From NCBI RefSeq assembly GCF_001907695.1, contig NZ_KV880637.1, forward strand, positions 620,001 through 684,000: a DNA stretch of 64,000 bases, in the 5' to 3' direction. This stretch comes from Thalassospira sp. TSL5-1. GTDB taxonomy: Bacteria > Pseudomonadota > Alphaproteobacteria > Rhodospirillales > Thalassospiraceae. The notes beneath the pieces are model-generated. The model had not been told where the DNA came from. It was given only the letters and a program-made list of their open reading frames with translations, and ran no database searches. A program made the position numbers and the translations under genes. Every line of letters starts with the position of its first letter. Within the stretch, counting starts at the first letter, position 1. Positions 19,124 to 27,681 of the stretch are shown one piece after another.

Positions 19124-20300
19124 TGCTGTGATGTTCAGCCCGGCGGAATATCGCGCGCTGTGTGATATGCGTGATTGGGTATGGTGCCATATGGCACAGC
19201 AGGATTATGCCGGGGCGGACCCGTTTGACGGGCTGGAAAGCCGGTATTTTGCTGCAAGCCCGTTTGCATCCTCGCGTTTGGCACGGCTAGTCTGGTTGCA
19301 GGCGATGAAACATGCGCCGCAGATGGTGCGCAACCGGGCGGGCATTCCTCCCCTGCTTAATCCCAAAACGCTGGCCCTGTTGTTGGGTGCGGGTTCGGGC
19401 GTGCCGGTGGGTAACTGGCAAACGGAATTTGCGGGGTTTGATGGCGATGCGCTGGCGAGGGATATCACCCGGCTGCTTTTGACCCTGCAAAATGAAGATG
19501 GCGGCTGGGGGTACCCCTTTGCCTGGCAGGCGCGTGCCTTTTATGCCGGGCGGGGGCAATCGAACGCCATTGTCACCTGCTTTGTTGCCGATGGTTTATT
19601 GCAAGGTGGCAAATTGCCACCCGGTCATCCGGCCTTGCAGGCCGCCGCAACGTTTTTACGGCGGGATCTTTGGCGCGGGCCGGGTGAGGCAACGGATGGG
19701 GGCTATTTTGCCTATATCGCGCAAAGTGATGCGGAAATTCACAATGTTAGTCTGTGGTGTGCCTGGATTTTGCAAGTGTTGTGTCCGGGCAATCGATTGA
19801 GTCCGGTGGCGTTGCACCGGGTACTTGACAAGCAGCAGGAAGATGGCCGTTGGGCCTATGGCGTGCGTCCTCACCATCGTTTTGTCGATGGCTTTCATAC
19901 CGGCTATATTCTGGATTTGCTGCATCGGTTTAAGGGTGCTGGTACCTGCCCGGTTGACGTGACATTGGCGATGGATCGGGGCTGGCAATTTTACCGGCGA
20001 TCCTGTTTTGATGATGATGGCATTCCGCGCAGTTTTGCGGGCAAGGGTGGCTATCTGGATAGCCATGCAGTGGCACAGGCGATGGCGACGTTGTATCGTT
20101 TTGGCGATAAGGCCGGGGCGGCTCATGTGGCGCGATTTGCCATGCGCGAATTATTCGATGCCAAGCGCGGTGTTTTTTATGCCGGTATTGGACGCAGGGG
20201 CCGGGATAAACGGGTTTTCATGCGCTGGACGCAGGCATGGATGGTGTGGGCCTTTTCGATGATGCTTGCTGATGTGCCGCAGGGTGGTGAAAGGGTGTGA
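19116..20300 (+). CDS. Alpha/alpha-toroid protein of the polysaccharide cluster
   Basis: A 394-aa soluble protein with repeated QxxDGxW-like segments: LQNEDGGWGYP, DATFLRR-like helices, LDKQQEDGRWAYG and KGGYLDSHAVAQAMATL. Such repeats are typical of alpha/alpha-toroid enzymes such as terpene cyclases, prenyltransferase beta subunits and glycoside hydrolases. No signal peptide is seen. I cannot name the reaction; position suggests work on the glycan or on its polyprenyl carrier. The start at 19116 overlaps the polymerase stop (ATGTTTGA); the open frame extends to 19062 but lies inside the upstream gene. Confidence 0.75.
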   Translation: MFDAVMFSPAEYRALCDMRDWVWCHMAQQDYAGADPFDGLESRYFAASPFASSRLARLVWLQAMKHAPQMVRNRAGIPPLLNPKTLALLLGAGSGVPVGNWQTEFAGFDGDALARDITRLLLTLQNEDGGWGYPFAWQARAFYAGRGQSNAIVTCFVADGLLQGGKLPPGHPALQAAATFLRRDLWRGPGEATDGGYFAYIAQSDAEIHNVSLWCAWILQVLCPGNRLSPVALHRVLDKQQEDGRWAYGVRPHHRFVDGFHTGYILDLLHRFKGAGTCPVDVTLAMDRGWQFYRRSCFDDDGIPRSFAGKGGYLDSHAVAQAMATLYRFGDKAGAAHVARFAMRELFDAKRGVFYAGIGRRGRDKRVFMRWTQAWMVWAFSMMLADVPQGGERV

Positions 20301-20533
20301 TGATGGATTTGGATGTTTTGAGTTTTGCCCATCCTGACGCAGACCGGGCCGACAAGGAGGCGATGCTGCGCGATTTGCCGCAGCAGGACTTTATCCGCCT
20401 TTATCAAACCACCCGTCAGGCGGCGCGCCTTGCCCGGCAAAACGGGGATATGGAACGGCTTTATGGCCTGACACGCGGGTTAAAAACTCTGCAGCGCATC
20501 AGTGGCGAACGCGGCTTCCGGCTTGGTGCCTGA
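20300..20533 (+). CDS. Small charged helical protein at the end of the polysaccharide operon
   Basis: A 77-aa protein of unknown function. Its ATG shares one base with the toroid stop (TGATG), so it is translated by re-initiation; an ATG three bases later would serve as well. The sequence is mostly helical with many Arg, Asp and Gln residues and no membrane segment. It may be a regulator or adaptor; there is no motif to support a firmer call. Confidence 0.6.
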   Translation: MMDLDVLSFAHPDADRADKEAMLRDLPQQDFIRLYQTTRQAARLARQNGDMERLYGLTRGLKTLQRISGERGFRLGA

Positions 20534-20607
20534 TGCGAATATAATCGTTAGCGGGCTTGTCATGCAGCGTTGAATAAACAATAACGCACGCAGCCTGATT
20601 TACCGGT

Positions 20608-23136
20608 ATGTCACGGGGTTTTATGCGTTCCGATTTTCCCACTTTGCCGATCAATGCGGTTTTGGCCGATGTAAAAGCCGCGCTTAACGGCGGCACTAAT
20701 GCGGTTTTGCAGGCCCCGCCCGGGGCGGGTAAAACCACGATGGTGCCCTTGGCCCTGCTGGATGAAAACTGGCTGGCAGGCCGCAAGATCGTGATGCTGG
20801 AACCGCGCCGCCTGGCCGCACGGGCCAGTGCCCGGCGCATGGCGCACTTGCTGGGCGAAAAGGTGGGCGAAACCGTGGGCTATCGCGTGCGGTTTGAAAA
20901 CCGTATCTCGGCCCAAACCCGGATCGAGGTGGTGACAGAAGGTATTCTGGTGCGCCAGATCCAGGATGACCCGGAATTAACCGGCATTGCCGCGCTGATA
21001 TTTGACGAATTTCATGAACGATCCCTGGATGCCGATTTGGGCCTGGCCCTGGCGCTGGAAAGCCAGGCGGCCTTGCGCGATGATTTGCGCATTCTGGTGA
21101 TGTCGGCCACCCTGGATGGCGGGCCGATTGCCGGGCTGATGGGCGATTGCCCGGTGATTACCAGCGAAGGCCGCGCCTACCCGGTTGAAACCACCTATAT
21201 GCCCCCCAAACCGCAGGAACGGATTGAGCCGGCAATGGTGGCCGCGATACGCGATGCGCTGGCAAACCAGAAGGGCTCAATTCTGGCCTTTTTGCCGGGG
21301 CAGGGCGAAATCACGCGGGTGGAAGGATTGCTGAAAGCCGCAATATCGGCAGAGGATCGCGTTATAATCGCCCCGCTTTATGGCGCGATGGATGCCAAGG
21401 CGCAGGACCTTGCCATTCAACCCGCCCCCGATGGTTTTCGCAAGGTGGTGCTGGCAACAGCAATTGCCGAAACCAGCCTGACAATTGATGGCATTCGCGT
21501 GGTGGTGGATTGTGGCTTGCAACGCTTACCCCGGTTTGACCCGGCATCGGGCATGACGCGGCTGGTGACGGTAAAATCATCGCAGGCCAGCGCCGAACAG
21601 CGCCATGGCCGTGCCGGGCGACTGGAACCGGGAATATGTTACCGCCTGTGGGGCGAGGCCGAACACCGTGCCCGTCCGCAATTTAGCACGCCTGAAATTG
21701 CCGAGGCCGATTTGGCCCCGCTAACGCTGGAACTGGCGCGTTGGGGTGTGGCGGATGTAACCAGCCTGCCGTGGCTTGATGTGCCCGATAGCGCCAAAAT
21801 TGACCAGGCGCGTGATGTGTTGCGCAGGCTGGAGGCATTGGATGATAACGGGCGCATCACGGCGATGGGGCAGGCGATGGCCAGCCTGCCGGTGCATCCG
21901 CGTTTGGCACATATGATGGTGCGCGGGCAGGAATTGGGGCTGGCCGATGCTGCCTGTGCGCTAGCGGCCCTGTTGTCGGACCGGGATTTTATGCGCAATG
22001 CCGGGGCGGATCTGCGCCAGCGGTTGGAGGCAATGGAACGCGGCCGTGCGCCCGGCATGATGATGGAGGCCAAACGCCAGCTTTCACGACGTTTGGCCCA
22101 AGCGGCAAAGGAATTGTCCCTTGGGAAAGGTGGCAATGAAAGCTGCAAACAGCCCGATTTTGCCGATCAGGCCGGGTTGCTGGTCGCCTTTGCCTACCCG
22201 GACCGCATTGGCGAACGCCGACGCGGCGGCGAGGCCCGTTATCGCCTGTCGGGTGGGCGGGGTGGTTTTTTGCCGCGTGAAGACCGGCTGGCAAATGAAC
22301 AATGGCTGGCAGTGGCGGAGCTGGACGGGCAATCGCGCGAGGCAAAGATTTATCTGGCAGCCCCCCTGTCGCAGGCCACGCTTGAGGAATTTTTCGCCAG
22401 TCAGATCACCACCGGGACCGAGGTTTTTTGGGACACCCAGAACGATATGGTGGTGGCACGCTTCCAACGGCGCATCGGGGCTCTGGTGCTGGAAGAAAAG
22501 CCGGTCCATGATGCGGTTGCACCCGATAAACTGATGCAGGCCATGAGCGATGGTGTGCGAAAAATGGGGCTGTCCTGCCTGCCCTGGGAGAGGGAAAGCG
22601 AACATCTGCGGGCCCGGTTGGCCTTTTTGCACGGGCTGGAACCGGAAACCTGGCCGGATATGAGCGATGCCGGGTTGCTTGATACGCTGGAAGACTGGTT
22701 GATGCCGTATTTAAGCGGCATTGTGCGCAAAGCCCAGTTGCGGCAGGTAAATTTAAGCGAGGCCCTGGTTTCCACCATCGACTGGAACCAGCAACAGCAA
22801 ATTGCTAAACTGGCGCCGAGTCATTGGACGGTGCCGACGGGTTCCCACATCCGCATTGATTACCGGCCCGAAGGCCCCGCCTTGCCAGTGCGCTTGCAGG
22901 AAATGTTTGGCGCAACCGAAACCCCGAAAATCGCCAATGGCAAAGTGGCGGTGACGCTGCATCTGCTCTCCCCCGCCCAGCGCCCCTTGCAGGTAACGTC
23001 CGATCTGGTCGGGTTCTGGCAGGGGTCCTATGCGCAGGTAAAGGCGGAGATGAAGGGCCGCTACCCCAAGCATTACTGGCCTGACGACCCTTTGCAGGCT
23101 GAACCCACAAGGCGGGTGAAGCGGCCACATAATTAG
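20608..23136 (+). CDS. hrpB: ATP-dependent helicase HrpB
   Basis: DEAH-type superfamily 2 helicase, 842 aa, full length. Walker A is PPGAGKTT (residues 38-45), the SAT motif is VMSATLDG, the DEAH box reads DEFH, and motif VI is QRHGRAGRLEPG. The long C-terminal HrpB region with PDRIGERRRGG, LPREDRLA and the final HYWPDDPLQAEPTRR matches the bacterial HrpB family. Its cell role is poorly known (RNA-related in several bacteria). A Met five codons downstream is an alternative start. It is likely transcribed alone, 74 bp after the polysaccharide operon. Confidence 0.96.
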   Translation: MSRGFMRSDFPTLPINAVLADVKAALNGGTNAVLQAPPGAGKTTMVPLALLDENWLAGRKIVMLEPRRLAARASARRMAHLLGEKVGETVGYRVRFENRISAQTRIEVVTEGILVRQIQDDPELTGIAALIFDEFHERSLDADLGLALALESQAALRDDLRILVMSATLDGGPIAGLMGDCPVITSEGRAYPVETTYMPPKPQERIEPAMVAAIRDALANQKGSILAFLPGQGEITRVEGLLKAAISAEDRVIIAPLYGAMDAKAQDLAIQPAPDGFRKVVLATAIAETSLTIDGIRVVVDCGLQRLPRFDPASGMTRLVTVKSSQASAEQRHGRAGRLEPGICYRLWGEAEHRARPQFSTPEIAEADLAPLTLELARWGVADVTSLPWLDVPDSAKIDQARDVLRRLEALDDNGRITAMGQAMASLPVHPRLAHMMVRGQELGLADAACALAALLSDRDFMRNAGADLRQRLEAMERGRAPGMMMEAKRQLSRRLAQAAKELSLGKGGNESCKQPDFADQAGLLVAFAYPDRIGERRRGGEARYRLSGGRGGFLPREDRLANEQWLAVAELDGQSREAKIYLAAPLSQATLEEFFASQITTGTEVFWDTQNDMVVARFQRRIGALVLEEKPVHDAVAPDKLMQAMSDGVRKMGLSCLPWERESEHLRARLAFLHGLEPETWPDMSDAGLLDTLEDWLMPYLSGIVRKAQLRQVNLSEALVSTIDWNQQQQIAKLAPSHWTVPTGSHIRIDYRPEGPALPVRLQEMFGATETPKIANGKVAVTLHLLSPAQRPLQVTSDLVGFWQGSYAQVKAEMKGRYPKHYWPDDPLQAEPTRRVKRPHN

Positions 23137-23243
23137 AAAAATTTGACCTTGCGCAGATGTTGGCGGGCAAAGATGGGTTAAGCTGGCTGTCAGGCAGGGA
23201 TGTTTGACTGATACATCTCCGATAACAGCTTTGGCAGGTCGTG

Positions 23244-23942
23244 ATGACGCAGCAGCGTGTAAAAGAAAAACATCTGGTGGAGCGGGTGGGCTGGTTGCGC
23301 GCGGCGATCATGGGGGCCAATGACGGGATTGTCTCGATTGCCAGTTTGATTGTCGGTGTGGCGGCGGCCAACCCGGTGCGGGCCGATGTTTTGCTGGCGG
23401 GCATTGCCGGGCTGGTGGCCGGGGCCATGTCGATGGCGGCGGGGGAATATGTTTCGGTCAGTTCGCAGTCTGACACCGAAAAGGCTGATCTGGCCCGTGA
23501 ACGCCACGAACACGAAATTGACCCCGAAGGCGAATTGATCGAGCTGGCGGCCATTTATCAAAGCCGCGGACTGGATGCCAAACTGGCGATGAATGTGGCC
23601 CGGCAAATGATGGATGGCGATGGCATTGCCGCCCATGCCCGTGATGAATTGGGTCTCTCGCCGGTGAATATTGCCCGCCCCTTGCAGGCGGCGGCAACAT
23701 CGGCGCTGATGTTTGCCGTGGGCGCGGCCCTGCCGCTTTTCGCGGTGTTATGGGCGCCGGTACCGGCGATGATTCCGGCGGTGGGCGGGGCAGCCCTGCT
23801 GGCCCTGGCAATTCTGGGCGGCTTTGGCGCGCATATTGGCGGAGCACCCAAAATACGGGCGATTATGCGCGTGGTATTTTGGGGCACGGTGGCGATGGTG
23901 GCAACGGCGGCAATTGGGCGGCTGGTGGGCACGGTGGTATAA
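23244..23942 (+). CDS. VIT1/CCC1 family iron/manganese transporter
   Basis: Inner-membrane divalent metal transporter, 232 aa. The opening WLRAAIMGANDGIVSIASLIVGVAAA and GAMSMAAGEYVSVSSQSDTEKADL are diagnostic for the VIT1/CCC1 family. An acidic cytoplasmic loop (about 70-135) separates TM2 from three C-terminal membrane segments. The ATG at 23244 follows GGCAGG; a GTG three bases earlier is possible. The stop lies only 10 bp from the convergent toxin-like gene. Confidence 0.93.
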   Translation: MTQQRVKEKHLVERVGWLRAAIMGANDGIVSIASLIVGVAAANPVRADVLLAGIAGLVAGAMSMAAGEYVSVSSQSDTEKADLARERHEHEIDPEGELIELAAIYQSRGLDAKLAMNVARQMMDGDGIAAHARDELGLSPVNIARPLQAAATSALMFAVGAALPLFAVLWAPVPAMIPAVGGAALLALAILGGFGAHIGGAPKIRAIMRVVFWGTVAMVATAAIGRLVGTVV

Positions 23943-23952
23943 AAGGGCGTTT

Positions 23953-24552
23953 TCAGGACTTATTGCTTTTGCTTCTGGGTAAAAAGATGCCCTTGATGCA
24001 ATCGGGATTTATGATTGCCAGCTGGATATGGTTTTCCGAATGAAATTTTGCCCCGTCATATAAAGGGGGGCCTTCGATGAAAGCGGCGCGAACAGAATCA
24101 AAGGGTTGCCCGGCATTTTTTGCCAACGCACAGGCATATCGGATCACGGCGCAATCAAGCTCGCGCTTTTTGAAATCAAAGTCTGATGATCCGAATGTGC
24201 CGTTTACAGGCAGATTCTTGCCTTCGGCCCGCATGTCATGTCTGAACTGGGAATAGGATTGTTTCAGGAAGTTATTGTATTTTTGATCGAGCAAATCCAG
24301 ACAGTTGCCCAGTTCAATGACCGCACCTAAAACAAACGGGGTTTTAACGGTGCTTCCGGGGCGCTTGCTATCCAACCGGGCATATTCCCTGGCCCGATCA
24401 AGGTTGTTTTCCCAAAAATAAACGCCATTGCCCAGCCAGTCATAGCGATTGTTGCTGTGGCGGAATTCCTGTTTCTGATTCAGAATATTAAGCCCGACTG
24501 TTTTATCCAGACCGTGGAAGCCATAAACAATAGCCGGTTTTGATGAATACAT
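23953..24552 (-). CDS. Probable PARP-like ADP-ribosyltransferase toxin
   Basis: A 199-aa protein. The N-terminus has FHG (H13), then WLGNGVYFWENNLDRAREYA (Y45), and later SENHIQLAIINPDCIKGIFL (E173). The order matches the H-Y-E catalytic motifs of the PARP/diphtheria-toxin class of ADP-ribosyltransferases (HG, GxGxYF, then Glu before a strand). Assignment is by motif and is not a proven homology; DUF3990-like toxins share this pattern. The gene overlaps a 59-aa upstream gene by one base (TGATG), as in toxin-antitoxin or effector-immunity pairs. It appears less GC-rich than its neighbours, hinting at transfer. Target and activity are unknown. Confidence 0.7.
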   Translation of the reverse strand: MYSSKPAIVYGFHGLDKTVGLNILNQKQEFRHSNNRYDWLGNGVYFWENNLDRAREYARLDSKRPGSTVKTPFVLGAVIELGNCLDLLDQKYNNFLKQSYSQFRHDMRAEGKNLPVNGTFGSSDFDFKKRELDCAVIRYACALAKNAGQPFDSVRAAFIEGPPLYDGAKFHSENHIQLAIINPDCIKGIFLPRSKSNKS

Positions 24553-24731
24553 CAGGCCATATCGGAGAGGGCGTGATCATGGCGAAGATTTTCTTCCAAG
24601 CGGAAGAAATTCCGGTCCAGTCGCCCATCCTGATCTAAAATTCTGGCATCGCGAAGCAGGCGGAGACGCTCTTCATGCGTTCTGCTTTTTGCCTGTGCTT
24701 CGATCTTTTGGGTCAGTTCGTCAATTGACAT
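24552..24731 (-). CDS. 59-aa partner of the ADP-ribosyltransferase-like gene (candidate antitoxin)
   Basis: A short frame starts at ATG 24731 and ends in TGA at 24552, whose last base begins the next ATG. The product is charged and helical: MSIDELTQKIEAQAK, then RTHEERLRLLRDA and ILDQDGRLDRNFFRLEENL. There is no DNA-binding motif, and Arg/Glu dominate. Tight coupling to the toxin-like gene makes it a candidate antitoxin or chaperone. An AGG lies about 16 bases before the ATG, so initiation may be weak. Coding status rests on overlap and protein-like composition. Confidence 0.65.
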   Translation of the reverse strand: MSIDELTQKIEAQAKSRTHEERLRLLRDARILDQDGRLDRNFFRLEENLRHDHALSDMA

Positions 24732-24796
24732 GGGTTGATCTGCCTAAGATTTGCCAGCTTTTATAAGCCTACAATTGCGATATATTATTAAAAATG

Positions 24797-24812
24797 TTGA
24801 CGATATTGTCAA
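24797..24812. promoter_or_regulatory. Inverted repeat in AT-rich spacer before the toxin-like pair
   Basis: TTGAC-N6-GTCAA sits in an AT-rich spacer between the divergent 59-aa gene and the VOC gene. It may be an operator or part of a promoter; there is no further support. Confidence 0.3.
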
Positions 24813-24877
24813 TGTGAAAGCGGGTGTTTCGATTTTTTGATTATTTAAAACAATGGCTTGTTGTTTTTGAAGGGCAG

Positions 24878-25324
24878 GTGAAATCAGTGTTTTGTGCTGC
24901 AACCCCGTTGTTAAATGTTGCCAATGTGAAACGCAGCATGGCGTTTTATCGCTGCCTTGGCTTTGAGGTGGTGGCGCAGACCCTTGATGATTTTAGCGAC
25001 GAGCCGGTTTGGGCGATGTTGGAGAGTGTTCCCGATGACACCGGCGCGGCGGATGGGGCGCAGCGGGAGCCTGTGCGCCTGATGCTGGCGGTACATGGCG
25101 GGGTGTCGCATGAGGAACGCAAAATGCGCCCGTCTTTTAGCGGCATGGTGTGGTTTTTGGAATGTGAAGATGTGGGTGCGCTTTATGATGCGCTGGCCGG
25201 GCAGGGATATGGGCCGGAACCGGTCATGATGCCAGAAGAGGGGATGGGGCAGTTTTTTGTGCGGGACCCGGATGGTTATGAAATTGGCATTACCGGGCCG
25301 GATTTCAGAAAACGGAAAGCATAA
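24878..25324 (+). CDS. VOC superfamily (glyoxalase/bleomycin-resistance-like) protein
   Basis: A small metalloenzyme-type protein with the paired beta-alpha-beta-beta-beta modules of the VOC fold: PLLNVANVKRSMAFYRCLGFEVV at the start and FFVRDPDGYEIGITGPD at the end. The catalysed reaction cannot be told. No ATG suits the domain start. GTG at 24878 lies after AGGG, GTG at 24887 has better spacing, and an open GTG at 24824 would add 18 residues. Its 3' end is convergent with greB. Confidence 0.8.
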   Translation: MKSVFCAATPLLNVANVKRSMAFYRCLGFEVVAQTLDDFSDEPVWAMLESVPDDTGAADGAQREPVRLMLAVHGGVSHEERKMRPSFSGMVWFLECEDVGALYDALAGQGYGPEPVMMPEEGMGQFFVRDPDGYEIGITGPDFRKRKA

Positions 25325-25358
25325 AGCCTGGAACTTTTTCAGGTGCTAGGAAAGCGCG

Positions 25359-25835
25359 TTAGGGATAGCGGATAGCGAGGACTTCGAGTTCATCTTCGCC
25401 GGCCGGGGTTTTAAGCGTGATGACATCACCGACCTGGCATTTCATCAGGCCGCGTGCCACGGGCGAGACCCAGCTTATTTTGCCGTTCAGGCTTTCAGCC
25501 TCGTCCTCGCCAACGATGCGGATGGTTTTTTCCTCGTCCCGGGCATTTACATAGGTGACTTCGGCGCCAAAAAACACCCGGGAATGGTCGGGCTGGTCTT
25601 CGGAGCGGACAACCACGGCATCCTCGATCCGTTTGCGCAAATAACGCACCCGGCGGTCAATTTCGCGCAGGCGTTTTTTGCCGTAAATATAATCGCCATT
25701 TTCACTGCGATCGCCATTGCCTGCCGCCCATGACACAACGGCAACCGTTTCGGGCCGTTCCTTTTTCCAAAGGTGGTCCAACTCGTTGCGCAGGGCCTCA
25801 AGGCCTTCGGGGGTGATGTATATCGGTTTGTCCAT
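25359..25835 (-). CDS. greB: Transcription elongation factor GreB
   Basis: Cleavage factor that rescues backtracked RNA polymerase. At 158 aa it has the usual N-terminal coiled coil, with the GreB-type signature AAGNGDRSENGDYIYGKKRLREIDRRVRYL and the acidic tip residues in ERPETVAVV-AAGNGDRSENGD, and the C-terminal FKBP-like domain (WVSPVARGLMKCQVGD). A GreA would carry a different tip. It stands alone. Confidence 0.96.
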   Translation of the reverse strand: MDKPIYITPEGLEALRNELDHLWKKERPETVAVVSWAAGNGDRSENGDYIYGKKRLREIDRRVRYLRKRIEDAVVVRSEDQPDHSRVFFGAEVTYVNARDEEKTIRIVGEDEAESLNGKISWVSPVARGLMKCQVGDVITLKTPAGEDELEVLAIRYP

Positions 25836-25890
25836 GCCCGGTTTTTATCGCAAACAGGGGGCCAGGAAAAGGGGGATTTGCGGATAGGAC

Positions 25891-25920
25891 AGGGCAGCTT
25901 TCAAAAGCGAAAGCGGCCCT
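25891..25920 (-). terminator. Hairpin after the PI-PLC-like gene, possible terminator
   Basis: AGGGC-A-GCTTTC pairs with GAAAGC-G-GCCCT across a short loop, 16 bp beyond the stop of the PI-PLC-like gene. The flanking T-run is poor, so termination is only plausible. Confidence 0.5.
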
Positions 25921-25935
25921 GAAAGACAAATCGTT

Positions 25936-27384
25936 TTAGAGTTGGCCCGCGCGAAGAAGGGTTGCATCTTCGGCGATATGCGACATGTGCGGATCGACAA
26001 AATCGTTCAGGATGACAACCGGATATTTACTGTCGAACGAGGCCAGATTCTGCTCGGCCCAGGGATAGGTTGTGCAGTCAAAATAGGCCTTGGTCATCAG
26101 AAGCGGCGAGGTGGCATCGCTGGTGCAGGTGGCAAGTTTGGGCCAGAGCGCGCTAACTGCGCTGGCCGTGCCCTGCAATTGCAGCACGGTATAAGCAGCA
26201 CCGCTTTCCGGCTTGTGCTGCATGTGTTTGAGCTGGTTGAGGATGGGATCGGGTGTCAGGGTTGCATAGGCACCGTCGCTATAGGAATCGTATTTGGACG
26301 CATCATTGAACCCGACGCCGTTATTAAGGAATAACAGGCGTTTATTGGCCTTGATCAGGTCATTATAGCTGGTGGATGTATCGGACGGACCGCCATAGGT
26401 GATGCCTGATCCGGCCAGGGCGCTGTTGATGGCCTGTTTGAGTGTATCGGCAGTCGGCTTCATGGCGTTGTCATAGAAACCGGCAAAGCCCAGGCTGACC
26501 ACAACGATTTCACCGGGATGGGCCTTGAGCCAGGCGACCGTTTCATGGAGGAAATCGTTAAAGGCCATGCCGGGGATCATGTTGTGCTGATGGTAAAGGC
26601 CATCGCCGGAGGCAACGGAAATCCCCTCGATTTTGGCATTGTAACCGGGCCGGAAATCAAAATACCGCGTGCCGAGATTGAGCATGTTGGTGATGGTGTC
26701 TTTTTGCGTGATCGAAAGGTTGATGATCACCCGTTCAATCAGCGAGCTTGCCGCGACACTGAGCACGGCAATGACCGCCCCGACAGCCACGCCCAGCATC
26801 AGGGCCAGAGACCCGAACAGGGCGGAGGCGATGACGCTGAATTTTTTGATGTTGCTGACCAGTTCGGAAATGTTCTGGCTGGTATTCATGCCGGCATCAT
26901 GGGCCCCAGGCAGAACAAAGGTACTGAAGGGTTTGGTGCCCGCATTTGTATTATTTGCTACCATCTTTGCCATCCAGTCGGGCCGGTTGGTATCACCGAT
27001 GCAGGCGTAATTCTGGTGGTGGCTGGTATAGCTGACATCGTCGTAACCCGACCCGGCATCATAAAAGCCATAGCTGACAACGGCATTGCCGCTGATCTGG
27101 GCCTGCTGGTTTCCCAGCATGTTGTTCATGTTGGAATTGGAAATATTGCCGGTAAAGCCGTTGACCTCGCAACTGCGATTTACCCCTGCCGCAGACATCG
27201 CGTAATCCCCGCTGACGTGAAAGGGCAGGTCGGTATTGACTTCGATGTGACGGGTGAAAATTGTACCGGGCGTTGTGTCGTTAATTGTCGTGGTATGTGA
27301 GGAACCGGGCTGTTTTATGCCAAAAGAAACCGGAAGCGCTGTTTCAGGTGTAAAACCATAAAGATCCATTCCCTTGCTGGGCAT
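25936..27384 (-). CDS. PI-PLC X-domain-like phosphodiesterase with a hydrophobic insert
   Basis: A 482-aa protein. The second half carries the PI-PLC-X fold: LPGAHDAGM with candidate catalytic His162, GTRYFDFRPGY, GLYHQHNMIPG (His265/267) and HPGEIVVVSLGF, typical of bacterial phosphatidylinositol phosphodiesterase-like proteins. About 155 N-terminal residues have no visible family but are strand-rich. A hydrophobic Gly/Ala/Val stretch (about 184-214) sits between the two catalytic segments. No signal peptide is seen. Substrate is unknown; some members act on phospholipids or glycolipids. The gene is alone and follows a 250-bp AT-rich upstream region. Confidence 0.8.
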   Translation of the reverse strand: MPSKGMDLYGFTPETALPVSFGIKQPGSSHTTTINDTTPGTIFTRHIEVNTDLPFHVSGDYAMSAAGVNRSCEVNGFTGNISNSNMNNMLGNQQAQISGNAVVSYGFYDAGSGYDDVSYTSHHQNYACIGDTNRPDWMAKMVANNTNAGTKPFSTFVLPGAHDAGMNTSQNISELVSNIKKFSVIASALFGSLALMLGVAVGAVIAVLSVAASSLIERVIINLSITQKDTITNMLNLGTRYFDFRPGYNAKIEGISVASGDGLYHQHNMIPGMAFNDFLHETVAWLKAHPGEIVVVSLGFAGFYDNAMKPTADTLKQAINSALAGSGITYGGPSDTSTSYNDLIKANKRLLFLNNGVGFNDASKYDSYSDGAYATLTPDPILNQLKHMQHKPESGAAYTVLQLQGTASAVSALWPKLATCTSDATSPLLMTKAYFDCTTYPWAEQNLASFDSKYPVVILNDFVDPHMSHIAEDATLLRAGQL

Positions 27385-27634
27385 TATTCATACTCCGTGC
27401 TGATTGAAATCGGGTTATCTGCACGGGTATGGTTCGTTTATATTGGGCAGCATTGAAGGAGTTTATTTTAGATTAATTTTTCACATTTCCTGTTTTATTT
27501 CATGTCATTATGTTTCCTGATTTAATTTTGTGACAGGTCTTGGTGTTTATTTTTGTATCGCATATTCGAGGCATTTTTTTCTGTTATTTAACCCGCGTGT
27601 AACGGGAATCGGGGCGGCACATACGGGGTAAAAC

Positions 27635-27665
27635 AAAAGCGGTTTTCGCATTGAAAACCGCTTTT
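27635..27665 (-). terminator. Terminator downstream of the MFS gene
   Basis: AAAGCGGTTTTC pairs perfectly with GAAAACCGCTTT around a 5-nt loop, with a T-rich end on the minus strand. It lies 17 bp past the MFS stop. Confidence 0.8.
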
Positions 27666-27681
27666 GGCAGGCGTGCCTGTT

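Noticed and set aside
26518..27300. 260-aa open frame opposite the PI-PLC-like gene
   Set aside because: Shadow frame; no Shine-Dalgarno sequence and no motif.
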